Below, one piece after another: positions 16,796 through 26,701 of a stretch of 64,000 nt of DNA. A model generated the notes under the pieces. That model searched no databases. It was not told the origin of the DNA and saw only the letters and a list, made by a program, of their open reading frames with translations. The stretch's first letter is position 1, and the number at the start of each line of letters is the position of its first letter. The position numbers and the translations under genes were made by a program. Source of the DNA: Glutamicibacter ardleyensis. GTDB taxonomy: Bacteria; Actinomycetota; Actinomycetes; Actinomycetales; Micrococcaceae. The DNA lies in NCBI RefSeq assembly GCF_014644555.1, contig NZ_BMKX01000004.1, positions 1 through 64,000 of the forward strand, written 5' to 3'.

Positions 16796-17091
16796 TTCGA
16801 TTCCCTTAATGGTTAAGCCGACTTTGAAATCGCGTTTCTTGATTTCGATATGTCGTCCATGCAGAAGTTCCGCATAACGGGAACATCGGCATAAAGGGCG
16901 GTGACGTTATGCATGATCATGCTCCGAGCCCGTCATATCGTTGACTGATTAACCCAGCGGAACCTAGTAGCTGTCGGCCGGCCAATCTCGGCGTGGTCTC
17001 TTGCCCCTGCTTATCCAATAGTCCGGGGGAGTGTTGCCTCCGAGGTTGGAAGGCAGCGAGGTGATTGCTGTATAGTTGCGCGGCGCCAAAA

Positions 17092-17987
17092 ATGGACACT
17101 TTCATCATCACAGGCGCGGCACGAACCATGCCGCATACCTTGCACAGCATCCAAGTCTCCGACGAGGACGAAGCGACCTTAGGCATGCTCAACGGATTTG
17201 ATCTTGATTCGGTACGCCAGATCACCCAGACCAGCAATCGAATCCGCGGGCTGTTCACCCAGATCCATCCGCCACTGGGACGCGTTCTCGGCCCGTGGCT
17301 GGAACACGTCGCCGTATTGGAGGTCCTCGCCGCTTGGCCCAACCCAGCAAGCGTTGAAGCATGCTGGCAAAGCGCGGGTCGGTGCGAAGTTCAAGAAGGA
17401 GAGAGCCCGCAGGCACACTGCCTGGGCCAGCGTCATCGTGGATGCGCTGGATGAGCAAACAGTGGTCGTGGTCGGCACCGATGCTGCTGGCTTGGTCATC
17501 TCGCATCTGGCTCGCCAGATGATCTCGTTGCATGTCCAGCCCGTCGACGTGGCCACGCACTTGGAAGCCATGGTGGAGACCCACCCTCTTTACCTGGTTC
17601 TGACATCCATGCCAGGGGTCGCTGTCAGGACCGCCGCGGTCATAATCGCTTCAGATCTCCGGCAAGACCTTCACCAGTGCAGCGGCAATGGCTTCCTACG
17701 CCGGGCTGCGCCAACCACGTGCCAGTCGGGCAACTCGATCAAGTCCGAGCGAGTCAGTCATTCAGGCAACGAACGACTGAAGCGAGCGCTTTTCCTCTCG
17801 GCATTCGCCTCGATCAGGTTCGACTCGACCAGCCGGGCTTACTATGACCGGAAACGCGCTCAATGCAAACGCCACAACCAAGCGTTGATTGCCTTAGCCC
17901 CCGACGTCTTATCATCCTGTTCGACATGATCCGGGACGGGTCGCTCTGTGACGTTCCAGAGCTGAAAGTTGCTTGGCTTTGTACATA
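17092..17987 (+). pseudogene. Second IS110-family recombinase remnant
   Basis: Homology begins mid-protein at DTFIITGAARTMPHTLHSIQVSDEDEATLGMLNGFDLDSVRQITQTSNRIRGLFTQIHPPLGRVLGPWLEH. It continues in another frame with LTSMPGVAVRTAAVIIAS (Transposase_20 core) and HSGNERLKRALFLSAFASIRFDSTSRAYYDRKRAQ. After a further shift near 17905 it ends LIILFDMIRDGSLCDVPELKVA. The N-terminus is missing and at least three frameshifts are visible. It belongs to a different IS110 subgroup from the copy at 15078. Confidence 0.8.
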
Positions 17988-17999
17988 GAGTCACCCCCG

Positions 18000-18582
18000 G
18001 ATTGGCTGTGGTAGTCGACCATAGCTTTGGCCAGGGTGTCCTTATAGTCTTCGTCATGGCAGCGATGCAGACTGCGCAATCAAGTCCTCAAAGACGGATA
18101 CGGTGCACAGAAGTCATCGGGCCCTCTGATGGTGTCTGCTTTGGAAGTTGACTCAATCACGCGGGCGAGCACCATGGCGCGAAACCCCTCGTCATCTAGA
18201 ACTTCGAACCCAAGTCGAGCATAGGCTGCAGTGAGGATTTCCCATAGTTCCGTGGCTGGGGACGCAACGGCTTTCTCGCCGCCTGTGGTGCCAGTTCAGG
18301 GTCTTCGACGGTCAGGCTGCACGTTGGACAATTCGACGGGCTTGGTTCAATCAGCGACTTCGACCAGAGACGCGGGTTCTCGTTCCAAATCGCCGAGTCG
18401 AACGTTTGCTGCCCTGGATGCAAGTGTTGCTCGGCGGAACGCAACAGCAGTGCTAGTTCGGTGTCGGTGTTCGCTGAACCGATGTGTTCCACGGAGATCG
18501 TGGTGCGTCCAGTTTGGTCTACGATTTGCACGGCGACAGCGCCGAATACGGCACGGGGCTTGCGGATGAATCGGGAACCCAT
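18000..18582 (-). pseudogene. 5' remnant of an IS1634-family transposase
   Basis: On the minus strand the start (ATG at 18582) is followed by GSRFIRKPRAVFGAVAVQIVDQ...VEHIGSANTDTELALLLRSAEQHLHPGQ, the N-terminal block of IS1634 transposases. After a frameshift near 18260 comes LTAAYARLGFEVLDDEGFRAMVLARVIESTSKADTI. An in-frame stop follows near 18090, then LRSLHRCHDEDYKDTLAKAMVDYHSQSG. The catalytic region is absent, cut off next to the IS110 remnant end. Confidence 0.7.
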
Positions 18583-18653
18583 GGCTTCTGGGTATCTGGA
18601 TCCTATTTCTGGGTAAGTATTTCAGCCAAGGCTCGAACACAAAGAATCAGGTC

Positions 18654-19148
18654 ATGAAACTATTGAGATTTTCAATCACAACCCGTGACACGAAGGCGTT
18701 TGGTAATCTAGGTGATGGCTCGGCGTATACTGGCCGGGGTGACTGGAAAGGGTTCGCATGCTTCTCACACACCTGTTTGGGGTTGATGAGGGCGAGGGCG
18801 AGGGTGTTGGTAGCTGGAGTGGGTGTCTCCGCTGATGACGTAGTCGAGTATTTCTGCAACGATGGTTATGACAGTTTTCTTCCATTCTGGTTGGTGGCCG
18901 TGGCGGGTGACACCGGTCTGAAAGTGAACTCTTGTCAGGCAATTCTTCAAACTGACACGCAACCTCTTGGGTTACGGTCCGCCTTTTATCAAGCCATGTC
19001 AAGGGGCCGGACTGGTGTCGCTCCACAATCATGCACAAGTCAGTGTCAAGGTACTGCAATAAAATCAGACCAGAATTTCATTGAGTCACGTCGTTGTGGG
19101 TTGGTACTTATCCTGCCGGCGGGTCCCAGACCTGCCAAGAATCATTAG
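18654..19148 (+). pseudogene. Orphan ORF sharing its C-terminus with 459-695
   Basis: A 164-residue open frame with no recognised domain. Only the last about 60 residues are supported, by similarity to the minus-strand fragment at 459-695 (PLG..SFY.A.SRG and a matching terminal segment ending in His-stop). Composition of the first half (GLMRARARVLVAGVGVSADDVVEY) does not resemble a known fold and may be non-coding. It lies within the IS graveyard, just before ugd on the other strand. Function unknown. Confidence 0.3.
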
Positions 19149-19241
19149 AGAATCTCACCAGTTCGTGGAGCACCAAGCTCATGGCTTTGTGAGTTCTGAT
19201 TCAGAACATTAGTTCCATCTGGCGCTATTTGACTACAGGTA

Positions 19242-20408
19242 TTAATCTCGACCGTAGATGTCGCGAGTATAGATCTTGTCGGCTACGGATTCGAGCTCCG
19301 CAGATTGCCTGTTTGCGATGATAACGTCAGCCTCACCCACGAAGGTGTCGAAATCTTTGGAAACCTTGGAATGAAAGAACTCACGGGCGTCCAAAGTCGG
19401 TTCGTAAACTATAACTTCAACACCCTTGGCCTTGATTCTCTTCATTACACCCTGAATAGCGGATTGTCGGAAGTTATCGGACCCTTCTTTCATTACGAGT
19501 CGATAGATACCCACGGTCTTCGGATTACGCGCCAAAATATCGTTCGCAATGAAATCTTTACGCGTTCTGTTGGCGTCAACGATTGCGGAGATTAGATTCT
19601 GTGGGACTTCTTCGTAGTTAGCGAGGAGCTGCTTTGTATCTTTCGGGAGACAATATCCTCCATAACCGAAGGATGGGTTGTTGTAGTGACTACCAATTCG
19701 TGGATCAAGCCCAACCCCGTTAATGATTTGCGCGGAATTTAGGTCTCGTGACGTGGCATAAGTATCCAATTCATTGAAGTACGCGACTCTAAGTGCCAGG
19801 TAAGTATTGGAGAAGAGCTTAATTGCTTCAGCTTCTGTTGGGTTTGTAAGTAGGATCGGAACATTTTGGTCTATGCTGCCCTCCAAGAGAAGTTCCGCAA
19901 ATTTCCGTCCGTTCGGACTTTGATCTCCTACGACAATTCGAGAAGGATGGAGGTTATCGTGGAGAGCTCGACCTTCACGTAGAAATTCTGGAGAAAACAT
20001 TATTTTGGTTTCAGGATATCTTTCCTGCAAATCACTAGTAAAACCGACAGGTACTGTCGACTTGATGACTATGTTTACATTGGGGTTTATAGAAACGGCA
20101 TCGGAGACGACAGATTCAACTGACGAAGTATCAAAATGATTAGATTCGGGATCGTAGTTTGTAGGGGTAGCTACAATGACGAAATCTGCATCCTTATAGG
20201 CTGTACCGGAATCCGTCGTAGCAGCGAGTCTGAGTTGCTCGTGATCGAGGTATCTCGTTAGTTCTTCGTCTACGATCGGCGAGAGTTTTCGATTAACGAG
20301 CCTTACACGTTCCTCATTGATGTCTAAAGCTGTGACTTCGTGATGTCTTGCTAACAAGGCAGCGATCGACATGCCAACATAGCCCGTTCCAACTACTGCT
20401 ATCTTCAT
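19242..20408 (-). CDS. ugd: UDP-glucose 6-dehydrogenase family protein
   Basis: The 388-residue protein is of the short Ugd type, oxidising UDP-glucose (or a related UDP-hexose) to the uronic acid with 2 NAD+. The N-terminal Rossmann motif is [24 protein letters not shown] and [10 protein letters not shown] follow, then [11 protein letters not shown]. The catalytic segment is [15 protein letters not shown] (Cys about residue 256), and the C-terminal UDP-binding domain contains [20 protein letters not shown]. The intact frame starts at ATG with AGAGAG upstream. It is transcribed alone, towards the IS graveyard. It likely supplies UDP-glucuronate for the surface polysaccharide made by the genes downstream on the opposite strand. 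Confidence 0.9.
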   Translation of the reverse strand: MKIAVVGTGYVGMSIAALLARHHEVTALDINEERVRLVNRKLSPIVDEELTRYLDHEQLRLAATTDSGTAYKDADFVIVATPTNYDPESNHFDTSSVESVVSDAVSINPNVNIVIKSTVPVGFTSDLQERYPETKIMFSPEFLREGRALHDNLHPSRIVVGDQSPNGRKFAELLLEGSIDQNVPILLTNPTEAEAIKLFSNTYLALRVAYFNELDTYATSRDLNSAQIINGVGLDPRIGSHYNNPSFGYGGYCLPKDTKQLLANYEEVPQNLISAIVDANRTRKDFIANDILARNPKTVGIYRLVMKEGSDNFRQSAIQGVMKRIKAKGVEVIVYEPTLDAREFFHSKVSKDFDTFVGEADVIIANRQSAELESVADKIYTRDIYGRD

Positions 20409-22166
20409 GAATCCAACTCTCTCTTAATCGAACTTTGTTATTGTCTCCTGTAAGTCAGTTTCAATCAAAGTCTGCGACGTTCTAAGTGTTGCTGGACAGC
20501 TTTAAAAGCTGCGTTTGACTTGTTGAGACAACCATCTAGTCCTGGAGATGTGAAGCGTTATGGGTTTGATGCCGGGAATTTTGGGAAAAATGAAAACCAT
20601 GCCTGGCCACAGCGAGGAAGATCAGGAAACTCTGGTCCGCACCCCGAAGAAATAACCGGTCGAATTTCGCGAGGGGCTAATTCATATGGTCGCTAACCGG
20701 TTCGCTGAGTACACATCCGTGTATGCGGCGTGCTATGTCGTAGTCCCGAAGATTGACCTACGTCCCGAATCTTTCGTCGCCGGGTAATGATGCACCAAGC
20801 TAATACCGACCAACGGGATAACCCAATAACCGATGAATCGAAGATCTCAAGGCATTGATAGCAGAAATACGAGACGAGAGAAAGTCAACGAATTCCTCAA
20901 TGGTTCTTAGATTTCGTCCGTAGGGGAATTAGCTTCTCATATCCGCTGCCCTGCCAGTCTATTGACGAATTAACAGCCGAGGATTTCGCAGCCGAATTGC
21001 GCTGCGCTGTCCTGTGGTTTTTAAGGCAGTCAGGTGCCGCACAAACTTATAGGTTCTGGGATACATGTTTGCCCGTATTGCACACCCTGCAAGTCATTGA
21101 AGATGCGCTGATCATCAACACGTCGGGCGGACTCAACATCCAAGAAGGCAAAGGACAACCTCGGTGGGGAACGATTTACGGACGCCGATAAATGCCGGGC
21201 TCACTTCACAGAGGTCTCCCAACACGCAGTTGACCGACTGGTGCGAGGCAAAAACATGAATCGAGTGATCTGTGGCCGTTGGAATGGCGCCAGCATTCCA
21301 GGGACGGAGACAAACGTGCAGGGGATGGTGGCGAATCGCAACTCTCGATCCAATGCCACGAACCCGATTTGGTTCGCGAACTTCACCTAGTACCCGGTTT
21401 AGTTAGTGTTAAACTTCGCGACATTGATGATCGAATTATATTCAATGGCGAACGTCGGCTGGGAAACCCCCCAGGGTTCAGGTGAAGAGTCTCTGCAGCA
21501 ATGCCTGAAAATAATTCTCTGAGGCCAAGAGCGTGCGTATAAGCCGGTTAACAAAGGGGGTCTGCGCAACGCAGATTAGGACTAGCAATACACGTCGATC
21601 CGATATGCCGACACCTTGGAAATCGAATGGCGCGTTGCGTCCACCGTCAGCGGCCGAGGTGCATTCGACGACGTCGTGGAAACGAGAATGGACTCGTTCG
21701 ATAAACGAAGTAATGGCCGAGGATTCGCCGTACTACAGCGATGTCCCGCCGGTAGAGCCTGATGTCGTCGTCTAAGAAAAGGGCAAATTTATATAATCGC
21801 GTTCTCTTGCAATCCGCTTTGGTCGCCAGACTCCAAAGAAATTGGAGAACACCCACATTGACCAAATTTCAGCCTCGTTAACCGACGCTATCTCTCGCAA
21901 GGGGCAGCATGTTTCACATACGGTACGCACTTCCGTACATTTGGCTTGTTTGAGTGCATATCTATATCGTGAGAGAAGCCGCGGCTCATACCTTTTCCAG
22001 TAGCAATTAGAGCCTTGAGGAGGCCTGTCGTAAACTAGCGGTGCCCTCTGATTGCAACGCAAGATTCTCTAGAATTAGAGATCAGCCTTCGATGGTTTGC
22101 GAAACCCCCTGATGGGCGATCAGTTAGAATAAATAGTGAACTTGTAATTTTTTAGACGGAGCAATT
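20409..22166. other. Long decayed intergenic region
   Basis: About 1.75 kb without an intact gene. Only the IS3-like orfA remnant (listed separately) is recognisable. Short open frames at 20997-21191, 21279-21485 and 21533-21775 lack starts or family features. The region must also contain the promoters for ugd (minus) and for the gene at 22167 (plus). Confidence 0.5.
20640..20895 (+). pseudogene. Decayed IS3-type orfA
   Basis: The frame reads TPKK-stop-PVEFREGLIHMVANRFAEYTSVYAACYVVVPKIDLRPESFV. In a shifted frame it then reads MHQANTDQRDNPITDESK. This resembles the IS3-family OrfA pattern (KKY..EFRERAVRMV.DR......SV....VG.KLGV.PETLR.W..QAEID.G.R...T.DE...). Stop codons and shifts throughout make it a relic; no orfB core could be found beside it. 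Confidence 0.4.
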
Positions 22167-25100
22167 TTGTTGAAATCATCAAGACGCGGTTTAGGTTCAC
22201 CAACGGCTTCGAGAGCCCAGTTGTTTAGCATGCGGCAACGATATGGGGGGTATGGCGAGGACATCGAACAAGCGATGCTTGCCGATTTGCTGAAGTATGA
22301 ATCACAATACCGTAAGTTTAAGTCTGAAAACGAAGCACTTCGGAACCAGGCTGTAAAATTAAATGGTTTGGTCGCTCGGTATGAAACCAAGGTCAAGAAG
22401 ACAGAAATCGAACGGCAGAAGTTTAGTCGTATGGCTGCATCTTTAAAAACTCAGCTAGCTAATGAACATGCTCGCGCAGAGAAGTTTAAGCTCGCGTACG
22501 AGAATTTACGTGATCACCCGGTGGTTCGTGTGGCACGCGGGCTAAAGACTCCGTTTAGTAAAAAACCCACATCAACAGTACCAGTATCGATGGCAACTGC
22601 GCAAAAAGTAATTTTGCCTAGTGTTCCCATATCCGCGTCGGTTCATAAAAGTTGGGTTTCGGATCCGACACTCCAGCAAATCGCGAAGCTAGAAGTCGAA
22701 AAGTACCGCGATTTGGGGCAGATTACTGAACCAGCAGATGCTCTACGCTTACTTCTCGCCGAGCCGGCGGCGCCGAAGAATTTCGGTCCGCTCCATTTAC
22801 AAGTCATGGGTCAAGAGCGTTTGCTGAAGGCGTTGCCCACTGTCCCGCCAAAGACATCTTCGCCCGCATACGTCCCGCAGGCAGATAAAGTGATGTACTG
22901 CGCACACAGCACAGGTGAGTTCAACAGCAACGGATACTCGACCCGTACAACTGGCCTTACCAAGGCTGTTATTGACGCAGGTATGGATCTGTTTATTGCC
23001 GCGCGTCCGGGCTACCCCTGGGATTCCAAGGTAACCAAGAAAGCTCCATCGCAGAAGCGTCTCATACGTGACTTCCAAGGAGTCAATACACACTTTAATC
23101 CTGGAGTTTCTCTACGCAACGATCCTCTGGACAAGTTTATCCAGCTTGCGGCTGACATCTATGTGCGCGAGGCAATGATGAACCGCCCTGCGGTCATCGT
23201 TTCGGCTTCGAATCACATCACTGCACTTCCAGCACTCATCGCTGCGCGCCGCCTTGGAATTCCATTCATCTACGAGGTCCGCGGACTGTGGGAAATTACC
23301 GCAGCATCGGACAACGAGAGCTGGCTGAATTCCGAGCGCTTTGAACTTGCGCGCAATCTTGAAGCACTCGTAGCGAACGAAGCTGACAAGGTTTTCGCGA
23401 TCACCGAAGAGGTCCGCGAAGAACTGGTAGCGCGAGGTGCGACTAATGCAAATATTTCAATTTTGCCAAACGCAGCAAATATCTTCCAATATGTTCCGCT
23501 TCCCGCCGAGCGTTCCTCTGTCGTTACTCAAAAACGAGCGGGAGAGTTCCTGCTCGGTTACGCCGGCAGCCTAGTCAACTACGAAGGACTGGACCTTCTC
23601 GTTGACTCCATCGCGGGGCTCCCAGAAGAACTCAATCATGTTGGTGCCTTGATCGTCGGTGACGGCAACGCATTGCCCGCTTTGAAACAGCAAGTCGCAG
23701 AACTGGGCCTAGAAGAACGCATTCGATTTACCGGACGTGTTCCGAATGACAAGATCAACGACTACCTAGCGATCTTCGACGCGGTAGTCTGCCCTCGTAA
23801 ATCCAATATCGTGACCGAGCTGGTCTCGCCTCTGAAACCAATTGAAGCGATGGCTGCGGGCCGGCCTGTTATTGGTTCGAATGTCTCTCCTATTGCTACT
23901 TTGCTCGGAACTGACTCGGAGCGCGGATTGCTCTTTGAAGCCGATAACGTGGACTCGTTAACAGAGCAGATCACTAAGCTCGCACTTGATCCTAAACTTG
24001 GTCAGAATATTGGTCGGAGGGCTCGCCAATGGACGGTAGAAACTCGGACTTGGCCTTTAGTCGCGCAGACATTCACTGAGCAAATACGAGCGGTGCAAAA
24101 TCGTACTGCCGCAGGTAAAAAGCTCAAAGACATTCGCATGGCAATTATCGCGGATGAATTCACCACTTCCACGCTCAAGCGTGAAGTGAACCTCGTTGCG
24201 CCGACACCAGAGAACTGGCGCCAAGTTCTTTTGGCACAGCCGGTAGACGTGCTCTTTGTTGAGTCGGCCTGGGCCGGAAATTCCGAGACTTGGACTCGCA
24301 AAGTCGGCTACTACGATGATGACCAGTGCTCGGACCTTGATGCCCTGACAAAGTACTGCCGTAAGAACGGTATTCCTACCATTTTCTGGAACAAGGAAGA
24401 TCCTGTTCACTTCAATCGATTCCGCCGGACGGCGAAGCTCTTCGATGTCGTTTTGACCACGGATGCGAATTGCCTTGAAGACTATTGGGAGAACCGCGGC
24501 GGTTACATGCGCGCCTTGGGCAGCCTCCCATTCTGGGCGCAAGCAGAAATCCATAACCCAATGGGTTCAAGCCGCCCATATTCCCATTCGGTAGCCTACG
24601 GCGGATCCTACTACGGCGAACGGTATGCGGAACGCTCCCAAGAACTGCGTGCGATCCTTGAAGGTGCCCGCAAGCAGGGGCTGACTATCTATGATCGCCA
24701 AGCCGATAACCCGGAATCCCCATATAAGTTCCCGGCGGCTCTCCAGCCGTTTGTTCAAGGTGGACTGACCTATGACGAGATGGTGGAGGCCTACAAGTCT
24801 CATCCAGTTCACGTCAACGTCAACTCGGTCAACGGTTCACCGACGATGTTCTCACGTCGTGTCTTTGAAATTGCAGCATGCGGTACCCCGCTGATCAGCG
24901 GTAAGAGCTTCGGTGTTACCTGGATGTTTGACGGTACCGTGCCGGTGGTTCGCAACCGTGAAGAATCTGAGCTGATCACGTCGCTATGGATGCAAAGCGA
25001 AGCGGATCGTGTCTTGGATGCTTGGGCACCAATGCGCGTCACCTTCCAAAAGCATTTGGCACATCACCGCCTTGCGCTCGCGCTTCGTATGGCTGGAATT

Positions 25101-26585
25101 GCAGTTGAAATTCCAACTCTGCCAACCCTGGGCCTGGAACTTGAGAAGTTGGACGAGTGTGTTGCAGAACAGATTCTGGCATCTACTATTCGTCCACGCG
25201 AAGTATATGTGGCGCAGACGGAAGAGAATTCTGCAGCCATCGATATGCTGATTGCGCACGGGATACGGGTTGTATCTTCTGAAGCCTCTCGACAGTCTGA
25301 GGTTTCTGTTTCACGCGTCCAAGAGGTTCTAGGCGACTCTCACCTCTTAGAAGATTTGCTGATCGCCTACCAGTACGGGGGAGCTGCAAGTGTTGAAGCC
25401 TCCGAACTTGATCTCAACGTCCGTGGTCTGTCGCTATGGCTGAAGGACGAGCCATCTGCGGATTCACCGCTGCTGAAGATGGAACAGGCGAAGGATCCTT
25501 TGCGCCAAATCCATCTGCGTCTGCGCCGTCCGTTCAACGTCGTGGAGGAACAGAATAGTGTTATCGCTCCGGAGGAGACGCGCTTCACCGCGGGCGATCA
25601 CAACGTCCTGATTGCTGGTCATGACCTTAAATTTGCTAGTCAGATTATGAAGACCGTCGAAGGCCAAGGCCACAAGCTGAACGTAGATCAGTGGGCAGGC
25701 CATGCCCAGCATGACAGCGAGCTGAGCTCTCAACTACTTGAAGACGCCAACATCGTGTTTTGTGAGTGGTCTTTGGGAAATCTGGCCTGGTATTCAAAGC
25801 ATGTCAAACCAGGCCAGCGCTTAGTCACCCGCTTCCACTCTCAGGAGTTGTTCACTGACTATCCGCACAAGGTCAAGTTCAAGAACGTGGACCGTATCAT
25901 CTTCGTAAGCGAACTGATCCGCGGCATGGCGATCCAAAAATTCGGTATTCCAGAAGAGAAGACCTGTGTCATCCCCAACTCGGTAGATACTCGAAAACTC
26001 GATCTGCCAAAGAATGCAGAAGCCAAGTTTGTCTTGGGCTTTGTCGGTATGGTTCCGCAAATGAAGCGCTTTGATCTCGTACTCGACTTGTTGGAAGAGT
26101 TACGTGCAAAGGACGAACGATTCACCTTGCGGGTGAAGGGCAAGCGGCCAGAGGACTATCCGTGGATGGCGGCAAGGGCCGAGGAAATGGCATTCTACGA
26201 TGCTCAGTACGCTCGAATCAATGAATCTCCTCTTCTTCAAGGCGCGGTCATCTTCGACCCGCAAGGCGACGACATGGCACAGTGGTATCAGCAAATTGGC
26301 GTCGCGGTATCCACCAGCGATTTTGAGTCATTCCACTTCACTTTGGCCGATGGTGCAGCTTCAAGAGCGTTGCCCGTTGGTTTGGCATGGCCAGGTTCCG
26401 AGTGGCTTTACCCGAAAGAATGGCTGTTCACGGATACCGAACTCGCAGCCACTCGGGTGGTCGACATCGTTTCGAACGAGGATCGATTCGACCTCTCCGT
26501 TGAAGAAGCCCGACAGTTTACGGTAGAAAACTACGATGCCAAGAAGATCATGGCTGAGCTAGTAGAAGCCATAGAATCTGACTAG
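22167..26585 (+). CDS. Trimodular glycosyltransferase (GT4, CgeB-like, GT4-like)
   Basis: The 1,472-residue protein is exceptionally long. Residues about 40-120 are coiled coil. Residues about 240-630 are a GT4 domain: SNGYSTRTTGLTKAV, FIYEVRGLWE, LGYAGSLVNYEGLDLLVDSI and SPLKPIEAMAAGRPVIGS. Residues about 650-990 are a CgeB/DUF3880-like glycosyltransferase: VDVLFVESAWAGN, PTIFWNKEDPVHF, VNVNSVNGSPTMFSRRVFEIAACGTPLIS. Residues about 1146-1472 are a third GT-B half shared with the 7274-9403 protein: VLIAGHDLKFASQ, FVSELIRGMAIQKFGIP, LGFVGMVPQMKRFD. Start is TTG (22167 or 22170) with GACGGAG before it. It probably assembles several linkages of the wall polysaccharide; specificity is unknown. 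Confidence 0.85.
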   Translation: MLKSSRRGLGSPTASRAQLFSMRQRYGGYGEDIEQAMLADLLKYESQYRKFKSENEALRNQAVKLNGLVARYETKVKKTEIERQKFSRMAASLKTQLANEHARAEKFKLAYENLRDHPVVRVARGLKTPFSKKPTSTVPVSMATAQKVILPSVPISASVHKSWVSDPTLQQIAKLEVEKYRDLGQITEPADALRLLLAEPAAPKNFGPLHLQVMGQERLLKALPTVPPKTSSPAYVPQADKVMYCAHSTGEFNSNGYSTRTTGLTKAVIDAGMDLFIAARPGYPWDSKVTKKAPSQKRLIRDFQGVNTHFNPGVSLRNDPLDKFIQLAADIYVREAMMNRPAVIVSASNHITALPALIAARRLGIPFIYEVRGLWEITAASDNESWLNSERFELARNLEALVANEADKVFAITEEVREELVARGATNANISILPNAANIFQYVPLPAERSSVVTQKRAGEFLLGYAGSLVNYEGLDLLVDSIAGLPEELNHVGALIVGDGNALPALKQQVAELGLEERIRFTGRVPNDKINDYLAIFDAVVCPRKSNIVTELVSPLKPIEAMAAGRPVIGSNVSPIATLLGTDSERGLLFEADNVDSLTEQITKLALDPKLGQNIGRRARQWTVETRTWPLVAQTFTEQIRAVQNRTAAGKKLKDIRMAIIADEFTTSTLKREVNLVAPTPENWRQVLLAQPVDVLFVESAWAGNSETWTRKVGYYDDDQCSDLDALTKYCRKNGIPTIFWNKEDPVHFNRFRRTAKLFDVVLTTDANCLEDYWENRGGYMRALGSLPFWAQAEIHNPMGSSRPYSHSVAYGGSYYGERYAERSQELRAILEGARKQGLTIYDRQADNPESPYKFPAALQPFVQGGLTYDEMVEAYKSHPVHVNVNSVNGSPTMFSRRVFEIAACGTPLISGKSFGVTWMFDGTVPVVRNREESELITSLWMQSEADRVLDAWAPMRVTFQKHLAHHRLALALRMAGIAVEIPTLPTLGLELEKLDECVAEQILASTIRPREVYVAQTEENSAAIDMLIAHGIRVVSSEASRQSEVSVSRVQEVLGDSHLLEDLLIAYQYGGAASVEASELDLNVRGLSLWLKDEPSADSPLLKMEQAKDPLRQIHLRLRRPFNVVEEQNSVIAPEETRFTAGDHNVLIAGHDLKFASQIMKTVEGQGHKLNVDQWAGHAQHDSELSSQLLEDANIVFCEWSLGNLAWYSKHVKPGQRLVTRFHSQELFTDYPHKVKFKNVDRIIFVSELIRGMAIQKFGIPEEKTCVIPNSVDTRKLDLPKNAEAKFVLGFVGMVPQMKRFDLVLDLLEELRAKDERFTLRVKGKRPEDYPWMAARAEEMAFYDAQYARINESPLLQGAVIFDPQGDDMAQWYQQIGVAVSTSDFESFHFTLADGAASRALPVGLAWPGSEWLYPKEWLFTDTELAATRVVDIVSNEDRFDLSVEEARQFTVENYDAKKIMAELVEAIESD

Positions 26586-26608
26586 TTCGCTGAATCTAGT
26601 TCAAGTTA

Positions 26609-26652
26609 GCGCGGTGCGCCTCAGGCTCGAATAGAGCCGGGGCGCACCGCGC
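26609..26652 (+). terminator. Strong hairpin after the trimodular glycosyltransferase
   Basis: A perfect 12-bp GC-rich stem (GCGCGGTGCGCC at 26609-26620 with GGCGCACCGCGC at 26641-26652) encloses an inner GGCTC/GAGCC pairing. There is no clean T-run, so it may be a terminator or an mRNA-stabilising structure. Confidence 0.6.
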
Positions 26653-26701
26653 TGTAATATTGATAATTCCTGCCTGCGAGTATTTTAGAGTGAGTTGAGA
26701 A

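Noticed and set aside
18654-18950. First half of the 164-residue ORF as a real protein
   Set aside because: Only the C-terminal part has similarity inside the window; the first half has no domain or homologue I can see.
21772-22062. 96-residue minus-strand ORF
   Set aside because: No recognisable family, poor start and no neighbour support.
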